DNA of 64,000 bases from Arthrinium phaeospermum (taxonomy: Eukaryota; Ascomycota; Sordariomycetes; Amphisphaeriales; Apiosporaceae): assembly GCA_006503535.1 (NCBI GenBank), contig QYRS01000001.1, forward strand, positions 5,084,001 through 5,148,000. Direction: 5' to 3'. This document shows positions 9,046-20,936 of the stretch, in pieces (the stretch's first letter is position 1; each line of letters begins with the position of its first letter). The position numbers were made by a program, and so were the translations under genes. The notes beneath the pieces were generated by a model that saw nothing but the letters and a program-made list of their open reading frames with translations, was not told the DNA's origin and ran no database searches.

Positions 9046-11463
9046 TTACTAAAGTTTGTGTTAGCATTCGTTGACATGGGGTTCAAATGAAGCGTCATTT
9101 AGAGGTCAGCTTACCACTTCGATCCATCGTGCCATCCACTTGTCGACAGCCGCCTTTGCCTCGTCCACAAGGCCGAGCTCTGTTTGTAAATACGGTTAGA
9201 AGGCCTGTACCAAACTTGGTCAAGAGGGAGAGGGAAGAAACTCACCAAGCAGCAGCTGGACGGCACCTCGGACGCCGGACTCGAGGGCGGCGGCGATCCA
9301 GGCGGGGGTGTACGAGGTCTGCTCGCCGACGAAGATCATCTATCAGCACATTGTGTTAGTAAAAGGACCCGGGGACTCAGGAAGATAGATGAAGATGACT
9401 CACGTTGCTGTAGGTCTTGAAGTACTCGGGGATGTAGAGCTGGTGCTGGCCGATGGGGGGTGCGGCCCAGGCGCCGCCCTCGTAGGGGTCGAGGTACCAG
9501 CAGCGGCGGTTGTAGTTGCCCGTGTACTGCTCGCGGGCGACGTCGCCGTGGATCTCGACCATGGCGTCGACCATGTACTGGACGTGCTCCTCTTCCGTCT
9601 GGGACAGCCAGCGGACGGCCCAGTCGCCGGACGCGTACGAGGCGAGGATGGAGGCGGGGCCCGAGGTGGCGTTCAGGTTGTAGCTCGGGTAGCAGACGGA
9701 GCCGACGCCGGGGATGTCGGTCGTGGTGCTGCAGCTGCCAAGGATGGGGCCGGTGGGGAGGTGCTCCCAGAAGCGGGTCTTGTATTCGAGGGCCACTTTG
9801 CAGGCGGATTCCATGGGGACGTTGTTGATGGCGTTCTTGATGGTGGGGGGAGCACTGTGGATTGTTTTGTCAGATTATCGTTTCTTTCCCTGGTGCGATG
9901 TGATGTAAGTCTGAGTGTTGTGAGAGAAGAGAACTTGGGGAGACGCCAGAGCTTCACCTTGGAGAAGGGCATGGCGATGACGGCGTAGTCAAAGGTGGCG
10001 TTCTGGTAGGCGGCCGCCTTGTTGCCGTGCTGCTTCCAGGAGAGGCGGACGCGCTGCTCTTCATCCAAGAACTCGACCTTGTCGACGTGGGCGTCCATGG
10101 TGGTGATGTTGTCGACGAGCGGGTGGAAGGACAGGGGCAGCCGGCTCAGGCCGCCGTCGATGGTGGTCCAGGTCGTGGCGGAGAAGTAGACGTTGTCGTA
10201 GAGCTGTGACACGAATGGGTTAGTCAGGATACTACAGCACTATTGAGAGTCAGGAGAAGTCGGCTTACCGCGTTCGAAAAAGAGCTGTCGGCGGAGCTGC
10301 CGACGACGATGTCGGTCTGGTTCAGGGTGGCGTTGAGGTAGTTGACCATGTAGGCGAACTCGGACCAGACCTCGCCGCCCTTGCCGCCGAGGCCGTTGAC
10401 GAGGAAGTCCTTGTGGGCCTTGTGCATGTTGGTGGCGATCTCGATCATCATGGTCTCGTTGGAGGTGATCTTGGTGATGGCGTCCTGCATCCCCTGCGTG
10501 GCCGGGTCCATGGCCGGTGCGGGGGGCCCCGCGAGCGAGGCGTTCTGCTGGATCTGGGCCAGGGTGGGCGGCATGCCCGTCTCGGGCAGCTTGAAGCCGT
10601 TGTTGTACGAGAGGCCGTTGGGGCTGGCCTGGTACCACGGATGAAGTCGACGCTGAGGTTGCGGCTGTGGCCGTTCAGGGCGTTCATCTCGTCGGCCAGC
10701 TGGAAGACGAGCTGGTGGTCCGTCACGTTGTACGTCTCGTTGGCGACGCTGATGGCCATGGGGAACCGCATCGGGCCCATCTCCTGGTACGAGTAGTCAA
10801 AGGGCCCGCCCGAGAGGTACTCGGTGTGCACGCGCCCGCCGAGCCGCTGCGAGGCCTCGAGGATCTTGATGTTGCTCAGGCCCGACTGGCTGAGCACCAG
10901 GTACGTCATCAGCCCCGACATGCCGCCGCCACGATGGCCACCTCCTTCGCCTTGGCGGCCTCGGCGTCGACGGCGCTCAGCTCCTTGTCCTCGAGCAGCT
11001 TGACGCCGTCGAACCAGGGGCCCCAGGTGTCGATGCCCGCCTCCTGCGTCATGGCCACGCCGCTGCCGCTGCGCTTCCGCAGGTCCCGCTTCTTGACCGT
11101 CTGGAAGCGCTGCGGCTCGCTGCGGCCGACCAGCTTGCCGCTGCCGTCCCAGGCCGAGAGGCAGCCGCCCGACTCGGCGTCTTTGGGCATGAGCCACACC
11201 AGCCGGGACTCGGAGTTGCTGCTGCTGCGGGCCACAGTGTGGTGGGCATCGCGGAGCTGGTGGGTGCCGCCGGGGGCGCAGTGGCGGCCGTAGGTGTAGG
11301 TCAGTTCTCCTTCCACGGGCTCGTGGAAGGTGACGTGGACGTTGGCCACGCGCGAGTCGATCTGGGTCCGGGTCTCGAGGTGCACGGGCAGCGACGTGTA
11401 GGGGGCGCAGGACGCGCTGCCGGCGAGCAGCGAGGTGGCGGCTGCTGTGAGAGAGTACCTCAT
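9046..11463 (-). CDS. Secreted L-amino-acid-oxidase-like flavoenzyme
   Basis: A flavin-containing amine oxidase of about 692 residues in six exons: 11463-10269, 10203-9935, 9854-9404, 9339-9246, 9179-9115 and a stop-only exon 9048-9046. The signal peptide is MRYSLTAAATSLLAGSASC. A ~150-residue N-terminal extension precedes the FAD-binding GGGMSGLMTYL and the Glu/GGR motif ILEASQRLGGRVHTEY. The C-terminal FAD segment is FVGEQTSYTPAWIAAALESG. Family enzymes deaminate L-amino acids to keto acids, NH3 and H2O2, often outside the cell. Two one-base losses break the frame near 10930 (a GGC array in the FAD motif) and 10638 (a C run after DFI). With both restored, all exon phases agree. One donor (9934) is GTTCTC. 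The substrate cannot be told from sequence. Confidence 0.8.
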
Positions 11464-11598
11464 GGTGGCTGACGAGATGGGGGATTAGGGGAGGAGCCGG
11501 GGAAGAAGAACGCCAGACCAACTGAAGATAGGGCTGTTAGTAGATGCCGCGAGAAGGTTCTCTTGGTCCTATCATGACTGGATGCGTGCTCCCAGCGT

Positions 11599-11617
11599 CT
11601 TTATACTTGCTTATATA
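11599..11617 (-). promoter_or_regulatory. Paired TATA-like elements of the amine-oxidase gene
   Basis: Minus-strand TATATAAG (11610-11617) and TATAAAG (11599-11605) lie about 140-150 bases upstream of the ATG at 11463. Confidence 0.4.
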
Positions 11618-13333
11618 CATACAGACGAAGTGATTTGGCGGGGCTTTGATAACCCGCTGCGAAGACCGGCTATAGGAGGACACGCCCTAAAGGGTACTTT
11701 TCAGAGAAGATAGAGCCAATGCATCCATGCATGAATCGTATCTCTATGCCGGGTTATCATACCCTCGGGCGTGAGGGAGGGGGTCCCCGGGTTGTGTATT
11801 CTGTGTTACTTATCTGACATCTGCCAACCGCAGTGTTGGGAGTGTGGGCGGCATCGGAAAGCCGTGGAGACCGCTATCGCCGGGCCCGAGATGGATGTAC
11901 ATACCGGGAGTATGATAGGGAATGATGTAGTATCGCCACCATTCCCGAATAGGTAGCTCGGCGGCTGTTGCCATCGATTATGATATGTGGATGTTTGCTT
12001 AGTGAGCTGACAAAAGCTTCGCAGTGAACCAACACCACTCGGGGTCCAACCATTTTTGACCAGCACATTGTACCCTGATCGTGTTGGATCTGTTTCTTGC
12101 CCGCCTGCCAAGACGAAGTTCTCTTCTGTGCGTCGTTCGGGTTCTGCTGTTATTGATTTTCCACGACCGCCGGGGAATGTAAGCCATCAACTACTATAAT
12201 CTTGGTTGGCTCCGCTTATCCGGACCCCTGTCGACGACCGACCAGGGTAGTATGCATACCTGCCTATTGGATGGAGACCCTTATCGTGTGCTGGTTATCA
12301 ATCAGCCAGTAATAACGCCCAATTGGGCCCATGACGATCGGTGCCCTCCGCATGGCGAAATTTGTGACCAACCTGCCGGCACTCTTATCGTTCAGAGGGG
12401 AGTCGGGTTCCCTGCCCACCACATACGGGACCAGCATGCACACACACGCGCGCCTTTCCGATAAGGAAATAAGCGGTCTGTCATTGGGGGAGGATAGTTC
12501 CCGAGGGGTCATGGTGAGATACAATAGATAACGTACGTCCCAGATTCCCGGGATCGGTAATGCGACGATACTAGAAGAACAGTTTGATAGAATTACGTGG
12601 TTGCATGAACTAATGTTGCAATCCTGTATACTTGTAGATAGGTGCCGCTGGAACCAGCCGCGACAGGGGTAGGGAATCCACTTTAGCGATGGTCAATAAG
12701 TGATAACTGATAGCTGGTCGAATAACCTTGATATAACCGCGGCAAAGCGAAGTAAGAGATGAATGCCGTGAGATGGCGCCGCCAAGAGGACCAGGAACCA
12801 TGGGACCAACATCGATGGGCCCTTGGCAAACAAAGCTTGGTTTACTTGGTTCGCTGACACGCGAGGCGGATCATGGGGATGAACGTCAGCATCAGATGAT
12901 CTTGGACTCGGTAACCATATCTCTGGGAATAAGGCACAGGAGCCAAGCAGCAAGAAGCTTTGGTAATCCACAAGCAAACAGTCGTCAAGAACATGCACCC
13001 AGCCGAACCGGTCCGGGTCCTCATGCACATTCCCGACCCCGACAACAGGGGATGACCGATCTTATCTACTACAGCCTTCAGTCGGTCTCCTCGGCGTATG
13101 ACAAACAGAAGACACAAAACACTAGGTATGATTGCTCATTATTCATTGATTTGTACTCATGATCTATCAACAGAGGTTCGCGGGATATATAGGTAACGAT
13201 GCGAGCCGAGATATAAAAAGGAAAAGATTCGCCACAGCCAGGAGAGAGGATCCGGCTTCATGTAACACCTGTAGAATGCAACCGACTTTGCTTAAATCCG
13301 GAAATGCAAGAATGAATAGATAGAAACGCCCGT
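11618..13333. other. Intergenic, no gene seen
   Basis: No supported frame on either strand. It holds the upstream region of the amine-oxidase gene and the 3' region of the oxygenase gene. Confidence 0.5.
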
Positions 13334-14713
13334 CTATGCCATCAATGCAATATGCTTGAGCTCCCTGTGTAGCAGGTTAGTGACGATTCCAGGAATGCAT
13401 TCTAGAAAACGAGGGCCAATAGGGGAAAACTTACTCTTGCACCTGCTGTCCCACCTTCATGTCGTGGTACGTCACCTCCTCGCCCTCGTCCTTGCCGAGG
13501 TTGAACTGCTCGGCCCGGATGCGGCGGGCGCGGTCGGCGAGGACCTGGTTGGGGGCGAGGTCGTAGTCGGACGACAGGTGGCAGAAGAAGGTGGACGAGA
13601 TGCGGACGAGGGGCCGGTCGGGGAACTGCTCCTTGCGGCGCGCGATGACGTCCAGCGTCGCCTGCGTGACGCCGACCTCGTGGTAGCCGGCCTTGATCAG
13701 GCCGCCCGTCAGGTGCTCGATCTGCTTGCCGGCCTGGACGAGCAGGTAGTTGCCCTCGGGGATCTTGACGGGGATCCGCTTGCCCGTGTTGCGGGCCCAG
13801 ATGTGCAGGCCCGGGTACCGCGACCGGCCGTGGATGGTCAGGAAGTTGAGGTCGGTGTGGAAGCCGGCCAGGATGCTGTCCTTCTTGCCGTACTTGGACA
13901 GGTCCGACGCCGTCGGGGCCAGCAGGTGGGGGCCGTACTTGGTCGCGTCCATGAAGGCCTCGGCCGGCAGTCCCAGGCCGACGGCGGCCATGCCCGCGAG
14001 GGAAGTGACGCTGTACTGGTTAGCTTCCTGGATTGAAAAAGAAAAGGATGGCTTGGGAATTAATGAGACCTACGCGTTCTTCATCGAGGTCCCCACTGGT
14101 CCATGGTGGGCGCCCAGCGGTCCCGGATGTGGGGGGCGTCCGGGGTGATGTTGTCGGCGTTGAGGGAGGGGAAGAGGGTCTCGTAGGGGGGCTGGTCCAT
14201 CATGCGCCAGAAGAAGCGGCACTTGGGGTCGGGCTCGTGGGCGCCGATGTCGAGGGGCCGCTCGGCCGGGTCCAAACGCTCGATGACCTGCAGGCACGGC
14301 TCGTCGACGGCGCACTTGGGCTTCTCCGTGTTCTCGAGCGTGACGCCGATCTGGTAGCCGAGCTCGGGCCGCTCGTCGCGCGCCAGGTCCTGGGGCGGCT
14401 GGGCGAAGTAGTCCTCGAGCAGGTCCAGGAAGGTGGTGTTGTCGGCCTCGGACACGCGCGAGTCGTGCAGCACCAGCGCGCCGTACGTGATGAGGGCGTT
14501 GGCCGCCTTCTGGCACTCGGCCACCACCTCGGGCGCGTCGCGCGCGCCCTGCAGGAACACGTCCAGGTCCACGATGGGCAGGTTCATCGACAGCTCCGCC
14601 GGCAGCACGGGGGTCGTCGGCTGCTCCGGCAGGAGCGCCTGCGCCGCCTGCTTGTCGGCGGTTGGCGGCTGGGGCTGGGCCGCCACGGCGACGGTTTCGG
14701 GTTGGATGGCCAT
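13334..14713 (-). CDS. 2-oxoglutarate/Fe(II)-dependent oxygenase, isopenicillin-N-synthase-like fold
   Basis: About 415 residues in three exons: 14713-14074, 14010-13435 and 13364-13334. Both introns have GTAGGT/GTAAGT donors and CTAAC branch sites. The N-terminal DIOX_N-like part contains LPIVDLDVFLQGARDAPEV and FFWRMMDQPPYE. The catalytic part has HTDLNFLTIHGRSRYPG, giving His-x-Asp, and IEHLTGG with the distal His. LVRISSTFF matches the 2OG-binding Arg-x-Ser. One base is missing in a G run near 14091-14094 (WG/TSM junction); adding it makes the exons join in frame. The start at 14713 (MAIQPE) has good context; an ATG at 14749 would add 12 residues. Family members oxidise small molecules; the substrate is unknown. 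No biosynthetic cluster surrounds it. Confidence 0.8.
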
Positions 14714-14799
14714 GATGCTGTGATTGATGGTGGTTCCTTTTTCGGACATGCTGGGCGAGAAAGAAGAGGCGACAAGAAAATGATGCCTGGAGCCGCTCT

Positions 14800-14807
14800 C
14801 ATATATA
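14800..14807 (-). promoter_or_regulatory. TATA box of the oxygenase gene
   Basis: TATATATG on the minus strand, about 90 bases upstream of the ATG at 14713. Confidence 0.4.
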
Positions 14808-17368
14808 TCTTCTCTCTTTTTTTCTTTCTCGGGGTACGGTACGCAATCACGGGGGATCCCTACCATGCGAATTTGAAATTTTATCCCCTAAGCAGCTGCA
14901 TGCGACAATCACCACCACCACAGGCGCATGTGAACATGGGATTTTGGGTCGGGCGACCAGGTGCCGCAATCGGTTTGACCCATTGTGACCAGGGTGGAGG
15001 GGCCAGAAGAGGCCCTCAAACCCGCCGTACTCCGCCGGCCATGCCATTTTCAGGGTCTTCAGGGTCCCTCAGCGCCGGTCTAAGACGGACTCCGCACGCT
15101 TGGCCTCCAGGTCCTCCCCTCGAAATCTGCAGCCTTTTTCGCCCAAGTTGTTTCAACTCCTCCCACAATTATCAAAATATGGGTTTGGGCCTACCAACTA
15201 CCACTCCCGAATCTAAGTAAACCCCTGCATATGCCGACAGACACCACCACCACCACCCCGGACGGGCAGCAGCCCGCCGACCGTTACAGCCAGCGGCTGC
15301 CAAGCTTGCAGTGCGCCCAGCCCGCCGGCGCCCTCCCTCCCAAAAGCCAGCCAGTATTTGTCAAACCCAATTCCCCGGACTCTCGTCCAGATTGGCAGGC
15401 CGGGGCATCTCCGCTTAATCTCGTACGAAGATGGCCTGATGGGGGGAGCCCGTCGAGCCCGTTGTGCCCTTTGGTTGGGTTACCAAATCTGATAGTCGCT
15501 TCCCTAGAGCAAGATTCGACCCGCACCCCTGGAAGTGTCCCCGTCGTCAGCCCTTCCCACGGTACCAGCCTTTTCATTGGCACAGGGCCTCGAGCAGTCA
15601 GAAGGCTCTCGGAAATCCCACTGTTGCGACCCTTACCCCGGCTGCGACTTAACCCTTTTTACGGGAGGGTGCAGATCCGGTTCCATCAGGGACCCCCGCT
15701 CCATTGTTTTTTCTTCTTTCGACTCTCTCTTGCTGGACCGTAAAAATAGCAACAGGTGCTTTTGCGGCGTGGTGAAGTGATCAACATCCTCCCCTCCGTA
15801 GCCGGCTGTCCCACTGGAGATCGATCCAGGAGTCGGTGGGGGGCTTCTCGACTACCGTTATCTTTCGGGATCTCGAGATGTCATGCAATTCTGTAAAACT
15901 CCATACCGCCGATCTTTCGGCTGGATGGAGGCCTCACCTTTCCCCAGTTTATCGTGTTCCTTCGCCAACTTCGCGACGATGCCTCTCTATTTCCCTTCTT
16001 TCATATATGTAAGTTCTTTCTAAGCTGTTGCAATCTGATCAAGGTAAGAGTGAGTACCTTCGATTCTGTCTTATCATTACATATCGTTTGCAAGTATCGA
16101 AGACCGTGGCATAGATTGCAGTGAGCTCCATGCACAAGATTTAAATCCACGAATTCCACTGCGAATGTGACTTCTTAGCTGTTGGATCACCCAATGTGCT
16201 TTGGAATATCAGCATCTAAAGTTTTGTCCTGATTGTTGTTCATCTTCCTCCATTGATTTTGGGGATAGTGTGTGTTGACGTTGGGTTGAGGAGTTGACCT
16301 AGATGCAAGTTCCCGTGGAGTACTTGTGTATACACACGGGTATAGAACTGGCCACTTAAGCTGACCAAGAAGCACAAGGTCCAAATTAAGGCAATAAAAT
16401 ATTTTTTTTTTTTCTTGCTGTGGGTTGACTGTAGAAACCACAATTCTGTCTTTGGGTACTCTTGACTTCTCGTCTCCCAGTCAAAATAACGAAAGAACAG
16501 TCTGGCTTCCAAGGGTCACTCCCAGCAGCAGATAGTATCAACGTTATCTTGCGGAACAGACCACACACCAACAGCCCTTATTCCATGTCCCTCTCTTACT
16601 TGTAGCAACCGGTTATTCGACTTGAATGAACGAACCATGGTTACTCGACTAATTACATAGGACCACAGCAGCATACAGCGATACGCCTTATTGCTAATAA
16701 ATGTACAAAAACTGAAAATGATGCAACAGGGAGCACAGAGACCTCTAGTTGCTCAGAGTATATATCGCGATGTGTGGCTTGTGCCGTTGGTTGTGTGTGG
16801 CGCTGGAACTCGCAGAGCCGATCGGCCTTCGGCAATAACAGACATGGTGGGGTGAGAAAGCAGTGGCTGGTAAAAAGAAGAGAGCTCTCAGACTGGCTCA
16901 GGCGGAGGGGAGCACGTGCACGGACCAAAGCCAGAGAAAAACAAAAGCACATGACATGAAATGGGCGTAACATGGACCCCAGGCCAGCCAGCCGCTAGGT
17001 TAGCAGGTCCGCAACGCAAAAGGCGGGCGACACAATCCAGTTGCCAGTCACCACACTGCAGAGGAGAGAGCCCAGCCCAGTCCAGTGGCAGTTCGCCCAT
17101 CCCCGAATCCACTCCGTGGCCAGAAAGCCAGACGCTTTCATTCATCGCATCGCATTCGCAGTCGCATCACTTCATTGCCTCCCATCTCATCGCCCTACCT
17201 ACACAGACCCGTCGCCCATTATTTTCTAATTCAACAGCTGCTCGGCACTCAATTGATATTCTTCCTCATTGGTTCCAGCTTCCTTCTTGTCGCTCCTTCA
17301 CCAAACCCAACCCAAACCAACCCGCCGCTCATGTCCGTCGTTGGTTCGTCGCAACCAATTGCCCTTCC
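14808..17368. other. Intergenic, about 2.5 kb, no gene seen
   Basis: Several frames are open but Pro/Arg-rich and without domain pattern. From about 16960 the frame of the downstream JmjC-like gene is open, but its composition (many short His/Ser/Pro runs, pyrimidine tracts) reads as a leader, so I start that gene at 17369. Confidence 0.45.
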
Positions 17369-19404
17369 ATGACCACATGGCTCCAGACCCCCAGCTCTGA
17401 ACGGCAGCAAACCACCCCCCAGCAGTCGCGGCTTGTCTCTCACCCACCAACCCCGGCATCCAAAGATGCACACAACTCCCCCGCAAAAGTGTCGATGGCT
17501 AGGCCGGAGCATAAGCCCAAGCCCAATGGGAAGCCAAAGCCCGCTGCAAAGCAATCTCAGCCTGTCGTGAAGCGGAAGCGGGATCCCAACGATGCCGATG
17601 CTGCACCCGTCACCGCCACCAAAAAAACCACCGCTCCCAAGGCTCCCAAGGCTCCCAAAGTTCCCAAGGCCCCCAAGGCTCCCAAGGCTGCCCCTCAATC
17701 CCGGAAACCCACCACCAAACGTAAAACCACCACCGCCCGACCCGAGAAGTCGCCCGCCCCAGCCCCAATCTCAGCACCAGCCCCAGCAGACGCCCCAGCA
17801 GAAGTGCCGGCAGATGCCCCGTCACCAGCCCCGTCACCGGCACCGGCACCGGCACCTGCGCCTGCACCTGCCACGGATCCACCCGTTGTACTGAAACTCA
17901 CAAAGGAACAGGAGTTTTCTCATGCCGTTGCTCGCCACCAGATGACGGCTAGAATCCAAGTCTTGCAGGCGAGACAATGTGTCATGAACCTCGTCCAGCG
18001 TTCCCCACAGGATTCATTAATGAGAGTATCGGGCCCCCGCTACATCCAGCAGGTCCTCGACTCATGCGCGCGCAACCCGGGTCTCCCCATCTCTGCCGAG
18101 AGATATGAGGAGATTCTCAACTCGGGCGGGCCGGGCTTCGTCGAAGGCCACTTTGCCGTCTGCCGCTTGGAGGAAGTCAGGCATATCATGAATACGTACG
18201 GAGCCCCCAAGGTTCCTTTGCTTGTGCCCGCCGAGTGGAACCATGAGTTCCGGAGGACACAGGACATCAAACAGCTGTTCCAGTCCCTCCGATTCTTCGG
18301 CCAGAAGATCGAGGTCCAGTACGCCTACCGCCCCTCTACTGCACGCTGGAGGATCTCACCCGGAAGCTGGATCCCAAGGACGTCGAGCGATGCTTTACCG
18401 ATGAAGATGCAAAAATGGGGCCCATCAACCTGCTGGACCTGGACTCCAACGACGACAACCCGGTGCCTGCGTGTATTGCTGGACTGGTAGACCTGGGGTT
18501 GTACAACGACCTTGCCAGGAAGGGAGGCTTCAGTGGTGGAGGCGGGCTCGGCAGGGCGAACCGAGGGGCAGCCCTCAAGGTTTCTACCAGCTTCAAAATC
18601 TGCGGCCAGGCGGGGGTTTTCTCGGAGCCGCACGGCGACCATCTCGGCAAGATCACGAGTGTGTTGGATCAGCAAGGGGACAAGCTGTGGCCTGTATTCT
18701 CGTCCATGGTCGATGACGCCTCGGTCAAGTGGTTCGCCCAAAACAACCCTGCTAATCCCCCTCCGACGGCAGAGGATCAGGACAAACTCGGCATATGGAT
18801 ACCCGTCTTCCTGGAACCGGGCTCCCTACTAATCCAGCCCCCGGGGACGATTCATGCGCCATATTCCATTACCGATGTTTATTGTACAGGCACGATGCAT
18901 ATCGATACCCGCGGGCTGCTCACCAGCATCAAGCAGGCCATTATCGAACTGGGCCATCCCGAGGTCACAAACGACGAGCCCGAACATTCTTACATGACAT
19001 GCATGTACCACGCCGCAAAACTCTGGAAGGAGAGGATAGAACCGTACCAGTGGGGATCTGACGACGAGCGAGCCCAATTTCTCCAGAAACTAAGAGTAAG
19101 TTTACCCTTCTTCCCCGGGTTGCTTTGTCCTAGGAGACTAACAAGCTTGTTCAAATAGGAATACATAGATTTGACCGGCAAAGGCAAATGCTGCGGTGGC
19201 AAGAAGATGCCCAAGGCGGACCCCAAAAAGAGTCAAACGCCCGTCCCCAAGATGGACCCTGCTGCTGCCAAAAGCCAAACGCCGCAGCCTCCTCCTATTC
19301 TTCCCGGCATGTTTGCTCCTCCGCCTCCGCCGCCCGAGGTGCCGAAGTGGTTTCACAGCCAAAACTGCGTCTTCAACAAGATGCTTGTACAAGAGGGCTT
19401 CTAA
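17369..19404 (+). CDS. JmjC-domain-like protein with histone-H1-like basic tail
   Basis: About 657 residues in two exons (17369-19095, 19159-19404; intron GTAAGT..CTAAC..AATAG). Residues ~45-135 are Lys/Ala/Pro-rich with repeated APK units, like a linker-histone tail, followed by a Pro/Ala run of 'APAP' type to ~170. A helical segment follows. The C-terminal half is a cupin/JmjC-like domain: PHGDHLGKI gives His422-x-Asp424, and LLIQPPGTIHAPYS gives His496, the likely Fe(II) triad. PPGTxHA is typical of fungal JmjC proteins. The end has a CCGGKK knuckle and a PPPPPP run. One base is missing in a C run near 18333; adding it joins both halves. Likely a nuclear 2OG oxygenase acting on protein; the substrate is unknown. 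Confidence 0.65.
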
Positions 19405-20936
19405 TATTCATGAAAGCTCCCTCATTATTTCTGTAGATATATAAACAAAACACACACTCATAGTTTCTGCTGCTCGACTGGCAGAATCACCAAGCTGGTT
19501 GTGTGGGTGGCAGGCAGCAGCATGGACGGTTGAATATACGTCCACAGGCACGGAAGAAGCATCGAGCAAACCACATGTCCCAGTCGTGTGGATGATTGGG
19601 AACGATGAACGAGATAGGATCGATCAGGGGTATACATATGCCTTGGAGGGTGTAATTGAGTGGTCTCGATCTCTGCACACTATAGAGGAGCTTAGGAGTC
19701 TGGAATTCGAGAAATGGATGGCATTCTTGAACTTGGTATGGCCTTTGAAATGTTGTGTTGTGTTGAGCAAATACAGGGTCTCAACTTGTCGAGACTGAGA
19801 CGTTGTAAGCAGGCTTTTGTTCTGGTGAATTTTGGGTCCAATGTGCCTAGAAGAAGCGAGACGTTGCGTACTTTTCGTGGGTTGGTTGGGTTCACTAAAT
19901 AAACAAGAGAGAGAAAGGGGAGTGGGAAGTAAACATTATAGGGCAGGCTGTCTGTTTCCCTGCCCCCTTTCGCTGTTGACTGGGACTCGAGCCAGGGGAT
20001 AGTAAAACTGGCTAATACTTGCTTTGGGCGTACACCTACGTCATCATGTGTAATGGCCAGGGGCTCCCGTACTAACTAGGCTATATATCTAGCAAACAAC
20101 TCGACTTTTCCCAGTGTAGCCAGGGTCCCGTATTGTCAGTATACATTCCTTTGTATACCGAGTTACCTGTCCTGTTTTAGTTTCTCCTCGATCTCATTAT
20201 TCGACCGTTGCGGTGCCAAGGGACTAGTTGGGAGTGCATGGCGGCGTCGTGGCAAGCAACGTCATGCGGATTCAATATATGTTTGAGCCCTCAGCTTCCC
20301 CCAGAAAACCTATGTGTAAGTCATATCATGTCCACAGGTTTCAAAATACGCAGCCACAAGTTAGACAGTCCGGACTTCATAAGCCATCCTGGCTGGACTA
20401 ATGTTCAACGATACAATGCATGAATTGTCTTCGAGTTTTACACTAGGTACTGCCCCGGTCGTGCTCGGCTCTGATGTTTGGATATTCACAAGATGAGCCC
20501 CTCGAAGTCGTGTAAGCTCCCCTCCTTCCTTCATCCAACAACCCGTACCGTAAACACAAGCAAGTCCAGTCCACACCATATCCGATATCAATGTAATTGT
20601 TTATATTTCTTTCATTACTCCATTCATGTCATCAAACCCGGACCGGTCCCTTTTCTTTTTTCGAAGGGAGGCAGCAACTGTAGCCAAGCCAAGCCAAGCT
20701 AAACCATGGGTCACCTAAAGTACTAACTCTCACTCCCACACGCACACACTCGCCCGTGTTGTGCTGTTGGGGGTTTTATGTTTTCCTTACACATACATAT
20801 GCACCACCAACCCGGTAAATACCCAAAATGTCCGACCGATGTGCCTGCCCGACCCTAATATTATAACAAAGTAAATATATGTATGCCAGTCACATGTTTC
20901 GGGACTGAAAATAAATAAATAATATAGTCTGCTGGC
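19405..20936. other. Intergenic between convergent genes, no gene seen
   Basis: No frame with coding character. It contains the 3' flanks of the JmjC-like (+) and DUF1688 (-) genes. Confidence 0.5.

Noticed and set aside
14033..15220. Long open frame on the plus strand over the oxygenase gene
   Set aside because: Antisense shadow of the oxygenase exon running into non-coding DNA.
16961..17368. Earlier in-frame start for the JmjC-like protein
   Set aside because: The extra part reads as a pyrimidine-rich leader with no protein-like pattern; the ATG at 17369 is better placed.
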